This document shows, one piece after another, positions 19,293 through 28,581 of a stretch of DNA of 64,000 bases (positions within the stretch are counted from its first letter, which is position 1; every line of letters begins with the position of its first letter). Where the stretch lies: positions 124,001 through 188,000 of the forward strand of contig JAWDOK010000001.1 in the NCBI GenBank assembly GCA_046533895.1, in the 5' to 3' direction. The position numbers and the translations under genes are program-made. Below the pieces are notes generated by a model. That model was not told the DNA's origin. It made no database searches and saw only the letters and a program-made list of their open reading frames with translations. The stretch comes from Acidianus hospitalis. GTDB taxonomy: Archaea; Thermoproteota; Thermoprotei_A; Sulfolobales; Sulfolobaceae.

Positions 19293-19375
19293 TTGGAAAG
19301 AGATATGAAATAATATATGGCAAAAAATGTAGAAATCGTTAAATACTGTTAAAGATAAAATACTCTGAGATTAAC

Positions 19376-19726
19376 TTGAATAGAAAAGTAATAGCACCAT
19401 GTGAAGTAGCAGTAAGGGATATAATTCCCGTGATAAAATTAATTATAGTTGAGCGACTTTATGCTCAAGGATTATCTCAATTGCAAATAGCAACATTAAT
19501 GGGTATTAGTTCTGCTGAGGTAAACTACTATTTAAAAGGTAAAAGGGGTAATGAAGATGCTAAAAAGAAACTTGAAGCTGATGAAGAATTTATGGATCTA
19601 GTAAATTCTGTAGTTAGAAGGCTAGTAAATTCTACTAACGGAGAAGTTATAAATATTTGTCCATTGTGCAGCTTAGCTAGAAAAAAATTGAATAAAAATG
19701 ACTATTCTTGTCCATACGATATTTAA
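19376..19726 (+). CDS. HTH transcriptional regulator (COG2522-like)
   Basis: A 116-residue protein with a TTG start; no better start lies upstream. Residues 25-52 form a helix-turn-helix (GLSQLQIATLMGISSAEVNYYLKG), and the C-terminus has a CPLC...CPYD pattern that could hold a metal. The layout matches small crenarchaeal regulators I know as COG2522. An AT-rich TTAAATACT lies about 30-40 nt upstream. The target is unknown. Its stop codon abuts a candidate C/D sRNA on the other strand. Confidence 0.7.
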   Translation: MNRKVIAPCEVAVRDIIPVIKLIIVERLYAQGLSQLQIATLMGISSAEVNYYLKGKRGNEDAKKKLEADEEFMDLVNSVVRRLVNSTNGEVINICPLCSLARKKLNKNDYSCPYDI

Positions 19727-19781
19727 TCAGCTCTTGCAACCATTTGCTCATTGTTCGCTAAGCCTGGAAGCTCATCATTTT
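19725..19781 (-). ncRNA. Candidate C/D box sRNA in a convergent gap
   Basis: On the minus strand a perfect C box ATGATGA (19778-19772) and a perfect D box CTGA (19730-19727) lie 41 nt apart. Between them is a possible C' ATGAGCA (19751-19745) and a weak D' just before it. The C box overlaps the stop codon of the ATP-cone gene, and the D box directly follows the regulator's stop. Archaeal C/D sRNAs often overlap ORF ends like this. The internal boxes are poor and the downstream guide is 14 nt, so this is weaker than the candidate at 41736. Confidence 0.42.
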
Positions 19782-20056
19782 AATTCCTTCTCTGTTTCCC
19801 TCTTTTTTGCAACTCTATCATAGGCTATCCAGTTTCTATACCAAGTTTCATTTTCTGCCTTCAAGTAATTAAGTATTAATGATGTTAACTCCTTTGCAGT
19901 TACACTCTCTTTATTATCCATGTATATTTTACCTATTGTCATGAAAGCTATTTTTCTTGCTATATCAATAGGAGCACCCGTTTTTAATACACTAACAACT
20001 ATCTTCTCATAAATTAGTTCTTCTTCACTTCCATCTCTTTTTATAACTTTTACCAT
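19775..20056 (-). CDS. ATP-cone domain protein
   Basis: A 93-residue protein that is essentially one ATP-cone: VKVIKRDGSEEEL followed by a helical core and AYDRVAKKRE at the end. ATP-cones bind ATP/dATP and are usually found on ribonucleotide reductases or NrdR. Here the domain stands alone, with no zinc ribbon as in NrdR and no reductase. It may act as a free nucleotide sensor. The ATG start is preceded by an AT-rich promoter-like region in the gap before the Sul7d gene. Confidence 0.85.
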   Translation of the reverse strand: MVKVIKRDGSEEELIYEKIVVSVLKTGAPIDIARKIAFMTIGKIYMDNKESVTAKELTSLILNYLKAENETWYRNWIAYDRVAKKRETEKELK

Positions 20057-20137
20057 GAGTATCTATTCTCTTTAAAGAATATAAATATTAACAATGGCAA
20101 GAAAAAGAAGTTATATTAAAAGAGGAAAAGGACTTTC

Positions 20138-20326
20138 TCATTTCTTCTCTAATTTGTCTAGTAGTTCTTTTGGTGCGTCTTTTTCGCTAACTGCTCCTCT
20201 ACCAGTCTTACCGTTATCGTCGTAGGTGAACGATATCATTTTGCCAACTCTCCAAACCTTCTTTATCTTCGAAATATCTACTTCCTTCTCCTCTCCCTTA
20301 TACTTGAACTTTACTTTAGTAGCCAT
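20138..20326 (-). CDS. Sul7d-type chromatin protein (7 kDa DNA-binding protein)
   Basis: A 62-residue Sso7d/Sac7d homologue, nearly identical over KVWRVGKMISFTYDDNG and GRGAVSEKDAPKELL. It binds the DNA minor groove without sequence specificity, kinks the helix and stabilises chromatin at high temperature. The ATG at 20326 is used rather than the TTG one codon upstream because known proteins begin MATK. The last residues (LDKLEKK) are the usual basic tail. This family is confined to Sulfolobales, so it is the best taxonomic marker here. Confidence 0.98.
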   Translation of the reverse strand: MATKVKFKYKGEEKEVDISKIKKVWRVGKMISFTYDDNGKTGRGAVSEKDAPKELLDKLEKK

Positions 20327-20345
20327 CAAGATAAAGAGTGAATAT

Positions 20346-20356
20346 AATATTTAAAA
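20346..20356 (-). promoter_or_regulatory. TATA box of the Sul7d gene
   Basis: On the minus strand TTTTTAAATATTATA lies about 20-30 nt upstream of the ATG at 20326. This strong, leaderless-type promoter is as expected for an abundant chromatin protein. Confidence 0.55.
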
Positions 20357-20555
20357 ACGTTACGATAATATCATAAGTATGACTTACGTAGTTTTCGCAA
20401 CGGTAATATCAAAAGCGAAAAATATTTTGGAACTCTTAGTCTTTAATCAATGATAAAATCGAGTATTACTCTCATTTTCAATTTAACTGTAGTTTTTTCC
20501 CCAATTAGTAGTTTTTTGAAGAAACGTTTATTTTAGATAGCTCTAAATACACCTT

Positions 20556-22126
<1,571 letters not shown>

Positions 22127-22133
<7 letters not shown>

Positions 22134-22744
22134 TTTATTATGCAACATAAAGTTTCAATCACTTTTGCATTATATTTTCTCATTGCCTCATCGTAATCTA
22201 TTTTTAAGTCTCCTTTAACTAAGTAAATTTCTCTTATCCCAGAATTATAGTAAGCTATAACGTCTTGTAAAGTATCTCCTACACCAAATACGTTTCTAGG
22301 GTCTTCTCCTAGAAGTGATAGAGCCTTTAATACTGGTTCAGGGTCTGGCTTACCTTTTTTGACGTCGTCTCCTGCAACCAATATGTCTGGCTTAAAATTT
22401 AATATTTTCAAAGACTCTATTGCAGATCTTCTTAAAGATGAAGTAACTACTGCGGTCTTAACTTTCTCTTTCTTCAGTTTGTTAACAAGGTCTATAGCGC
22501 AAGGAGTTGGTTTTGCGTAAATTTTAACTAGGTTATCAAAATACGCGTTCTTTCTCTCATATAATTCTTTCCATCTATCTTTAGCTAGTAATTTGGCAAT
22601 TTCCTCCGTTTTTCTTCCCATTAATTTATCAAGGTCTACGGATATTTTTATTCCTAAATCTTTTAATGCCAATTCCCAAGCCATTCTATGAACTTTTACT
22701 GTAGTTACTAAAGTACCGTCAAGGTCAAGTATTACAGCGTTCAT
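22127..22744 (-). CDS. HAD superfamily phosphatase
   Basis: A 205-residue HAD hydrolase with all motifs: DLDGTLV (motif I, nucleophile Asp7), VTSSLRRS (II), KKGKPDPEP (III) and VGDTLQDV (IV). The alpha-helical cap and length fit a phosphoglycolate-phosphatase or beta-phosphoglucomutase-like enzyme. The substrate is not determinable. Its start overlaps the Bax1 gene's stop by 4 nt, making it the third gene of the XPB-Bax1 operon. Whether it has a DNA-repair role, for example on 3'-phosphate or phosphoglycolate ends, is speculative. Confidence 0.88.
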
Positions 22745-24189
22745 TTTTTAACGACAGCATCAGTTATGCCTAGCCATTTAAATTTATATCCTAAATATTC
22801 TAAAACCTCTGTAATATAATCACCATATATCTTTATTAATTCGCTAAGCTTTTTGTTCTCAAAGTTCTCTTCTTTAAGCTTTTCCAAAAAGTCTTTTCTA
22901 ACAAAATAATTTCCAGTAAGTATGTATTTATCGTTATGTATATTCTTCTTAATAATTTCCTCGCTTACGTTAAGTTTCCTTGATAAATCCTTTAAAGAGA
23001 TCACATCTCCTTCAAGGCTATAACTTATATTAACACTCTCGGCGTTTTTCCTCTCATAATCTTTTAGCCATCTATAAACTAGGCCGATGTCTACTCTATT
23101 CTTATATTTTATGACGTTAAAATCTAAGAAGTCTTCTTTACTTAGCTCTTGGTTTAAAAGAACTAAAATTTCTCCTCCTTTGAAATTTCTTAATTTTTCT
23201 AGCTTTTCTCTAATATATTCCTTTGTCCAGAAGCCTACTATTTCTATATAGATTTTAAATGGGTTCTTCTCGACTAAGAAATCAGGAATGAACAATCTTC
23301 CGTTAATTACTAAGGCTTCTGGTTCTCTGTAAATTTTCCAATCCTTTATAACTTTTTGAAAATCATTGAAAAATCTTTCTTCGACGCTGCTATCAAATCT
23401 TTTCTCATCTTCTTCTCTAACTTTAGAATCGATTAAATCGAATTTCTCAACAGTTAAAAGAAAAGTTCTTTTTATCTTCTTTCCAAGTACTAGTTCGGCA
23501 TTAATCTTCCAATGTTTTGATGAAACAATGTAAGGCAAGATTACTGCCATATTTCTTCCGTATTTTTCAGTCATCTTGACTAGCGTCGCGGGGCCTATAA
23601 TATCTATTCTTATAGGATTAGGATAAGCATAATACATTAATCCTAACCATTTTATCCTTTTGATAATTTCTTTCCAATTGCCTTCTATTTGTACAGTCAT
23701 CTTATAGCTCTTGAAAAGCAAAGTTTGAAGTAAAGATAAATTATACATTTTTATAAGGGAAATTGGAGAAATTTTGTTTACGCTACTCACCGTCTTTTCT
23801 TCCTCCATATCAGAAAACATATACTTTTCTACGTCTACCTTAAGTTTCTCTTCAACTTCCCTTAGTATTTTTTCTCTCTTCTCCTTAGATGTTATAGGTC
23901 CATATGAAAATACTTCTCTTCTAATAATTCTTGGATCTATAGGAGAATCTTCACTAAAAGTACATAGTCTTAGCATTTCTTTATAAAAACCTCTAATTAA
24001 CTTGACTTTACAAGGAGTATCGTAAGCTTTTTCCAAGATTTTTATTTCGTCCAGTATATCACCTAGTTTTCTACCTTCCTTGAACATCTCGATTATATTC
24101 CTAGCTAAAGCCTCGTCTTCTTCAGTAGCAAATAAGGGTATGACCTTATTTCCCTGAATTTTGTATCTAGCTAATTCAGACGGTAGCAC
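22741..24189 (-). CDS. bax1: Bax1 nuclease (DUF790 family), XPB partner
   Basis: A 482-residue DUF790 protein starting LPSELARYKIQGNKVIP, as is typical of the family. A nuclease-like core is visible around residues 305-325: PDFLVE, then KIYIEIVGFW, a PD-(D/E)xK-like arrangement. Bax1 is known to bind archaeal XPB and to incise DNA at the bubble junction during repair. The gene overlaps the upstream XPB gene by 14 nt, the standard arrangement. The HAD gene downstream overlaps by 4 nt. Confidence 0.92.
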   Translation of the reverse strand: MLPSELARYKIQGNKVIPLFATEEDEALARNIIEMFKEGRKLGDILDEIKILEKAYDTPCKVKLIRGFYKEMLRLCTFSEDSPIDPRIIRREVFSYGPITSKEKREKILREVEEKLKVDVEKYMFSDMEEEKTVSSVNKISPISLIKMYNLSLLQTLLFKSYKMTVQIEGNWKEIIKRIKWLGLMYYAYPNPIRIDIIGPATLVKMTEKYGRNMAVILPYIVSSKHWKINAELVLGKKIKRTFLLTVEKFDLIDSKVREEDEKRFDSSVEERFFNDFQKVIKDWKIYREPEALVINGRLFIPDFLVEKNPFKIYIEIVGFWTKEYIREKLEKLRNFKGGEILVLLNQELSKEDFLDFNVIKYKNRVDIGLVYRWLKDYERKNAESVNISYSLEGDVISLKDLSRKLNVSEEIIKKNIHNDKYILTGNYFVRKDFLEKLKEENFENKKLSELIKIYGDYITEVLEYLGYKFKWLGITDAVVKK

Positions 24190-25525
24190 GATGCCTCCTC
24201 TTGCTTAAGTTATAATCAGATGTGCCTTTAGTTACTATTTCAATAAGTAAGGCCTTATTCTTTTCTCCTTCTTTTTTCCTCAATATTCTACCTAACCTCT
24301 GTAGCATTTGCCTAGAAGTTCCGTAACCTCCTAAGACAATTCCAATGTTAGCGTCAGGTATATCGACTCCTTCGTCAAATACGCTAGAAGCTACTATAAC
24401 CTTATATTTGCCTTCCTTAAACTTCCTTAATATTTCGCTTCTTTCATCTTTTGATGTCTTGTAAGTTACTACTGGTATAAGAAATTCTCTGGAAACATTA
24501 TAAGCCATTTCGACGTCTCTAGTGAAAATGATAATCTTATTTTCCTTCTCATTGCAATATTCGTTTAATAATTCTCTTAATTTCTCAATTTTAGCTTTAG
24601 AATTGACGGAAATTCTTAAAGCAGTATGCCACGCTAAAAGAGCTTCCCTAGCTTCTGGATCTCTTCCAGCTAATTTCACTAATTTATGAAAAGACTCTAA
24701 GCTATCTAATTTCATGTTTCTAGAAGATAAGAATTGCTTTAATTTTTTCCTTAACTCCTCGTATTTCTTTTTCTCTTCATCAGTTAGTGAAACGTAAATT
24801 TTCTTTATCTCAAATTCTGCGAGATATTTCCCGGCTAAGTCTGAAGTTCTTAGTCTAAAAACCACTGGGCCTACTAAGTCTGGTAATAGCTTATGTCTAC
24901 TGTCTTCTCTTTCTGGGGTTGCAGTTAATCCTAACCTATAAGGTGAAGCGAGCATTTGGGCTACTTGTGAATACCCTTCTGAAGGTAAATGATGCACTTC
25001 ATCAAATATTACGAAAGCAAATTTGTTTCCTATCTCTTCAACTCTTGTGTAGGCCGAATCGTATGTAATTACTGTTATAGCTTTTAATTCGTCATATCCT
25101 CCTCCTATTCTTCCAGGGGAGTAATTCAACGAATCTTTTATTTTTTCATACCATTGGTCTAGCAAATCAATTGTTGGAACTAGTATTAGTGTTGAAGTTT
25201 TTACTTTTGTTATTGCTTTTATTCCGACTGCAGTCTTTCCTGCTCCAGTAGGTAAGACAATTATCCCTCTTCTTCCTGCTCTATTCCAGAAAAATAATGC
25301 CTTAGCTTGGTAATCCCTAAGCGTTATTTTATCTTCTATCATAGGAAAAGGTAAAGTATCTAGAACATTATCTTCAATTTCAATTTCTTCTCTTTTGAAA
25401 TATTCTAGAACGTCTCTATATTTGTATGCAAATCCTATATATTTTTTAAATTCGTCACTCCACTTTAAACCTGGTGCGTAATAATCTGAAAGTAGCAATC
25501 CTTTATAGTACGATAATCTTACCAC
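24176..25525 (-). CDS. xpb: XPB DNA helicase
   Basis: A 449-residue superfamily 2 helicase. An N-terminal damage-recognition-like part of about 65 residues is followed by Walker A PTGAGKTAVG, the DEVH box FDEVHHLPS, LTATPERED (motif III) and QRLGRILRK (motif VI). It opens DNA for nucleotide excision repair or transcription-linked work together with the Bax1 nuclease encoded directly downstream. It is divergent from an MBL-fold gene across 76 nt of AT-rich DNA that must hold both promoters. Confidence 0.95.
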   Translation of the reverse strand: MVRLSYYKGLLLSDYYAPGLKWSDEFKKYIGFAYKYRDVLEYFKREEIEIEDNVLDTLPFPMIEDKITLRDYQAKALFFWNRAGRRGIIVLPTGAGKTAVGIKAITKVKTSTLILVPTIDLLDQWYEKIKDSLNYSPGRIGGGYDELKAITVITYDSAYTRVEEIGNKFAFVIFDEVHHLPSEGYSQVAQMLASPYRLGLTATPEREDSRHKLLPDLVGPVVFRLRTSDLAGKYLAEFEIKKIYVSLTDEEKKKYEELRKKLKQFLSSRNMKLDSLESFHKLVKLAGRDPEAREALLAWHTALRISVNSKAKIEKLRELLNEYCNEKENKIIIFTRDVEMAYNVSREFLIPVVTYKTSKDERSEILRKFKEGKYKVIVASSVFDEGVDIPDANIGIVLGGYGTSRQMLQRLGRILRKKEGEKNKALLIEIVTKGTSDYNLSKRRHRATV

Positions 25526-25601
25526 AATATTATGTTAAAAATTGAAATATTTAACTCTTATTAGGTTAAGTATATATTAGTTAGAAAAACAATATAAATT
25601 C

Positions 25602-26528
25602 ATGGAAATCAAGCCTTTAGCATTTGAGAGCTTAGGAGTAAGGTCACAGGCTACTTTTATAGAAACTAAGGACGTTAGAATATTGGTAGATCCAGCAGTA
25701 TCTTTAGCTCCAAGACGTTACGGCTTACCTCCACATCAAAGAGAAGTTGATAGACTTACGGAGCTGGCTAAGGTAATAACTGAAAAAGCTGGGGAGGCAG
25801 ATATAATTATCGTAACTCATTATCACTACGATCATCACGATCCTGGTTTCATAATTCCCAAGGATATTTATAAAAACAAGAAGGTTTTCATTAAAGATCC
25901 AAAAGAGAATATAAATATGAGCCAGAAAAGAGTTAGAGCCCCAAGATTTCTTAATTCTATTCACGGATTACCAGAGAGTATAGATACTGCTGAAGGGAAA
26001 GAAATACAAATAGGTTCTACAAAGATAATATTTTCTCAAGCAGTTCCTCACGGTGCAGATGAAAGATTAGGTTACGTGGTTCAAGTGGCAATAAAAGATG
26101 GTGACCAGACCGTATTAATAACCTCAGATATAGAAGGTGCACCTAAAGATCAGCACTTGGAGTTTACATTGAAAGTAAAGCCTAATGTCATAATAATAGA
26201 TGGCCCTTTAAGTTATCTTTTAGGTTATGCACTAAAGCAGGAGGATTTAGATAATTCAATAAAAAATCTTGAAAGGGTAGTAAGGGAAGGAGCTGAAACG
26301 ATGATAGTTGATCATCATGTTTTAAGGGATTTAAATTATAAGACAGTATTATCAAATGTTTATGAAATAGCAAGGAGTGTAAATGCAAAAGTTATAACGG
26401 CTGCTGAATTTCTAAATGTTGAACCACTTATCTTAGAGGCTAGAAGGAGAGAATTATTCAAAGAAGAAAATAAACCTGCTAGAATTCCAAGAAATTTAGC
26501 TCAATTATTAACAGCTGGCGGTCAATAG
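25602..26528 (+). CDS. Metallo-beta-lactamase-fold hydrolase (COG2248-like)
   Basis: A 308-residue protein. The metal motif THYHYDHHDPG (HxHxDH) sits near residue 71, further ligand candidates are VPHGAD and DHH (MIVDHHVLRDL), and an acidic ligand lies in TSDIEG. This matches a group of archaeal MBL-fold hydrolases I know as COG2248, of unknown substrate. It lacks the beta-CASP domain of RNA-processing members. Its 3' end overlaps the VIT1-like gene by 7 nt, tail-to-tail. Confidence 0.85.
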   Translation: MEIKPLAFESLGVRSQATFIETKDVRILVDPAVSLAPRRYGLPPHQREVDRLTELAKVITEKAGEADIIIVTHYHYDHHDPGFIIPKDIYKNKKVFIKDPKENINMSQKRVRAPRFLNSIHGLPESIDTAEGKEIQIGSTKIIFSQAVPHGADERLGYVVQVAIKDGDQTVLITSDIEGAPKDQHLEFTLKVKPNVIIIDGPLSYLLGYALKQEDLDNSIKNLERVVREGAETMIVDHHVLRDLNYKTVLSNVYEIARSVNAKVITAAEFLNVEPLILEARRRELFKEENKPARIPRNLAQLLTAGGQ

Positions 26529-27268
26529 CCTAATCCTGGAGGTATTGTAATAAAGTGTGCTAGTAATAATCCTGCAACGTAGCTTCCTATCAATGCTATT
26601 AATCCTGTTCCTATTTGTTCTATTGCGCCTCTAAGTTTACTTAATCCGGTATATTTTGTCGCCATACTACCGAAAATTCCTAAAGAAGCCATCATTATAG
26701 CCATTGATGACAAAAGTGATGTATAAAATGGAATTCTTATGAATAATGAAATTATAAATGGTATCAATGGTAAAAGTCCTCCTATTATTAAGTAAAGGCT
26801 CATAAGGAATCCCAATTTCACTGGGTTCTCAAATTCTTCTGGTGTAATTTTTAGTTCATTAAGCATCATTTCTCTTAATACAGTTTCTTTATTCTTCATG
26901 AAAATGTCAGCTATTTTTTCCGATTCTTCTCTACTTAGGCCTTTTTTAATGTAGAAACCTATTAATTCGTCTCTTTCTTTCTCTGGAAAATTATCTATTT
27001 CGTATTTCTCTTTCTTTATTTCGTTTTGTATTACCTGCATCCTTACTCTAGTTGATATGTACTCTCCTATTCCCATGGAGAACGCTTGACCTATCGTAGC
27101 TATTAATCCTGTTATTACTACTAAAAGAGGCTCTTGCGAAAAGCCTGCGGCACCTATTGCAATGCTTCCTATTCCTATTAATCCGTCTTGTATTCCAAAG
27201 ACTTTAGTTCTAAATGTGTCCGCCTCATTAGTGTAATGTTTGACTGGTTCCTTTATTTCATTTTCCAT
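26522..27268 (-). CDS. VIT1/CCC1 family membrane transporter
   Basis: A 248-residue membrane protein. The VIT signature FRTKVFGIQDGLIGIGSIA and QAFSMGIGEYIS lies in the N-terminal two helices, a cytoplasmic charged segment carries the metal-binding Glu-rich region (about 85-150, including ENEE-like ERDELIG), and three hydrophobic segments follow. The family moves Fe2+ or Mn2+ out of the cytosol in exchange for protons. A TATA-like TTTATAAG lies 22-29 nt upstream of the ATG, and two matching palindromes lie just behind it (27309-27354), which suggests metal-responsive control. Confidence 0.88.
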   Translation of the reverse strand: MENEIKEPVKHYTNEADTFRTKVFGIQDGLIGIGSIAIGAAGFSQEPLLVVITGLIATIGQAFSMGIGEYISTRVRMQVIQNEIKKEKYEIDNFPEKERDELIGFYIKKGLSREESEKIADIFMKNKETVLREMMLNELKITPEEFENPVKLGFLMSLYLIIGGLLPLIPFIISLFIRIPFYTSLLSSMAIMMASLGIFGSMATKYTGLSKLRGAIEQIGTGLIALIGSYVAGLLLAHFITIPPGLGY

Positions 27269-27308
27269 AAATTCATATTTTATCTTTATCTTATAAACTT
27301 ATGTTCTA

Positions 27309-27324
27309 TTACGATTTATCGTAA
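27309..27324. promoter_or_regulatory. Palindromic operator candidate 1
   Basis: TTACGATTTATCGTAA is a perfect inverted repeat; with one flanking T and one A on each side the arms reach 8 bp (27307-27326). It lies about 10 nt upstream of the TATA box of the VIT1-like gene. Confidence 0.6.
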
Positions 27325-27338
27325 TAAGTATTCTACAA

Positions 27339-27354
27339 TTACGCCTTTTCGTAA
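27339..27354. promoter_or_regulatory. Palindromic operator candidate 2
   Basis: TTACGCCTTTTCGTAA matches candidate 1 at 13 of 16 positions, has the same length, and starts exactly 30 bp away, about three helical turns. It overlaps the last codons of the AAA-associated gene. A pair on one DNA face suggests cooperative regulator binding. Confidence 0.5.
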
Positions 27355-27818
27355 TTTACCTTGTACATATTATCGTCGTATCTTGATATTAATCCAGAGT
27401 AAACTCCCCATTCTGTTAAAGTCATCTGAAGATCGTAGTCCCCTTCTGGTGTATTGTAAACAAAAATTCCCTTTTTCTCTAAGGCTTCTTTCAATGACTC
27501 TAGGGAAAACGTTTTTAACTCGATTGCTGTAATAAAAGGCTCAACTTTAACTAGACTCTCTCTTAAAATTTCTTTACGTTTTCTAATATTAGCATTAAGG
27601 AATTCCATTCCTTTATCAGTTATTATTATATCTCCTTCTCCTACTGTTACAAAGCCTAAATAGCTTGCAGTGTAAACTATTGGCATTAAATCGTCTAAGT
27701 CAACTTCCATTTCCTTTTCTAACATATATAAGTCAGTTTTTCCACCGAAGGTTCCTTGTAATGTTGATAATAAACCTATTAAATCTGCTACTCTAGCTGC
27801 GGGATCTATGACATACAT
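27339..27818 (-). CDS. AAA-associated domain protein
   Basis: A 159-residue cytosolic protein. The sequence ARVADLIGLLSTLQGTFGG followed by a small winged-helix-like part and ELKTFSLESLKEALEK resembles the 'AAA-associated C-terminal domain' found after nitrate/sulfonate-type ABC ATPases. Here no ATPase precedes it, so it is a free-standing version. A regulatory part for a transporter encoded elsewhere is possible. Its 3' end overlaps the second operator palindrome for the VIT1-like gene. Confidence 0.7.
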   Translation of the reverse strand: MYVIDPAARVADLIGLLSTLQGTFGGKTDLYMLEKEMEVDLDDLMPIVYTASYLGFVTVGEGDIIITDKGMEFLNANIRKRKEILRESLVKVEPFITAIELKTFSLESLKEALEKKGIFVYNTPEGDYDLQMTLTEWGVYSGLISRYDDNMYKVNYEKA

Positions 27819-27843
27819 AAGCTAAAATATTACATTAGGTATA

Positions 27844-28233
27844 TTAAGTTATTGTTTTTCTTCTTATAATGGTAAAAACCCAAAAATAAATATATATAAT
27901 AGGAAAAACATAAAAACCTAGAATCATTAAAAGGTCTAGTGTGGTAATGTAAAGTGATTTTCCAAAATTTAATAGTGCCTCATTATGTGCTGGCGCAGTA
28001 GCAGAAGAAATTATTGCTAAAATTCCAAGTATTCCTCCAACGTGGATTAGATTCTTATATCTAGTAATTAGGAAAGATAATGAAACTAAGATAACTACAA
28101 TAATCATAGTACCTAAGGTTAAAATACTGGGAACTTTTCCTATAAGTAAAAGACCTCCTATAAATAACGAGATTGCAGAACCTATTAATGGAATTCTAAA
28201 TTCTAAGTTTTTCATTATGATATCTTTATTCAT
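27844..28233 (-). CDS. Small membrane protein with four predicted helices
   Basis: About 129 residues with four hydrophobic segments (IPLIGSAISLFIGGLLLIG; LTLGTMIIVVILVSLSFLI; IHVGGILGILAII; LMILGFYVFPIIYIYFWVF) and a basic C-terminus. The ATG at 28233 is preferred over a TTG at 28260 because AAAGGAA precedes it. No family is recognised. It lies 25 nt upstream of the AAA-associated gene on the same strand, so cotranscription is likely. Confidence 0.6.
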   Translation of the reverse strand: MNKDIIMKNLEFRIPLIGSAISLFIGGLLLIGKVPSILTLGTMIIVVILVSLSFLITRYKNLIHVGGILGILAIISSATAPAHNEALLNFGKSLYITTLDLLMILGFYVFPIIYIYFWVFTIIRRKTIT

Positions 28234-28301
28234 TTCCTTTATTAAAACTTGTACTCTCAAAAAGTAAAAACTTTTTTAATTAAATTATCTAATCATAACT
28301 T

Positions 28302-28544
28302 ATGGAAATTTTAATACCAGCCTTAATAGGTGGATTTATAATAACTACAGCCTTCACAACATATTATTTATTAAGAAAGCCAAGATTTGCTGATACATTA
28401 ATATTTTATGCTATTTATGCAGCGTATTACATGGGTTTAATACTGATTTATTTTAACATGATACCATTGGCAATAGTTACAGCATCATTAATAATAATAG
28501 CAGTTTTAGCTTGGAAATTTCTGAAGAAGATAAACATATTTTGA
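28302..28544 (+). CDS. Small membrane protein with three helices
   Basis: An 80-residue protein with three hydrophobic helices (LIPALIGGFIITTAFTTYYL; TLIFYAIYAAYYMGLILIYF; LAIVTASLIIIAVLAW) and a basic tail (KFLKKINIF). The family is not known. It is followed 37 nt later by an amino-acid permease gene on the same strand and could be an accessory subunit, but nothing in the sequence proves this. Confidence 0.6.
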   Translation: MEILIPALIGGFIITTAFTTYYLLRKPRFADTLIFYAIYAAYYMGLILIYFNMIPLAIVTASLIIIAVLAWKFLKKINIF

Positions 28545-28581
28545 AATTAAGTTTAAAACAACATGCCAACTCTTAAGCATT

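Noticed and set aside
20379..20453. 24-codon ORF in the gap before the radical SAM gene
   Set aside because: Short, with no coding signature; the gap is better explained as promoter DNA for two divergent genes.
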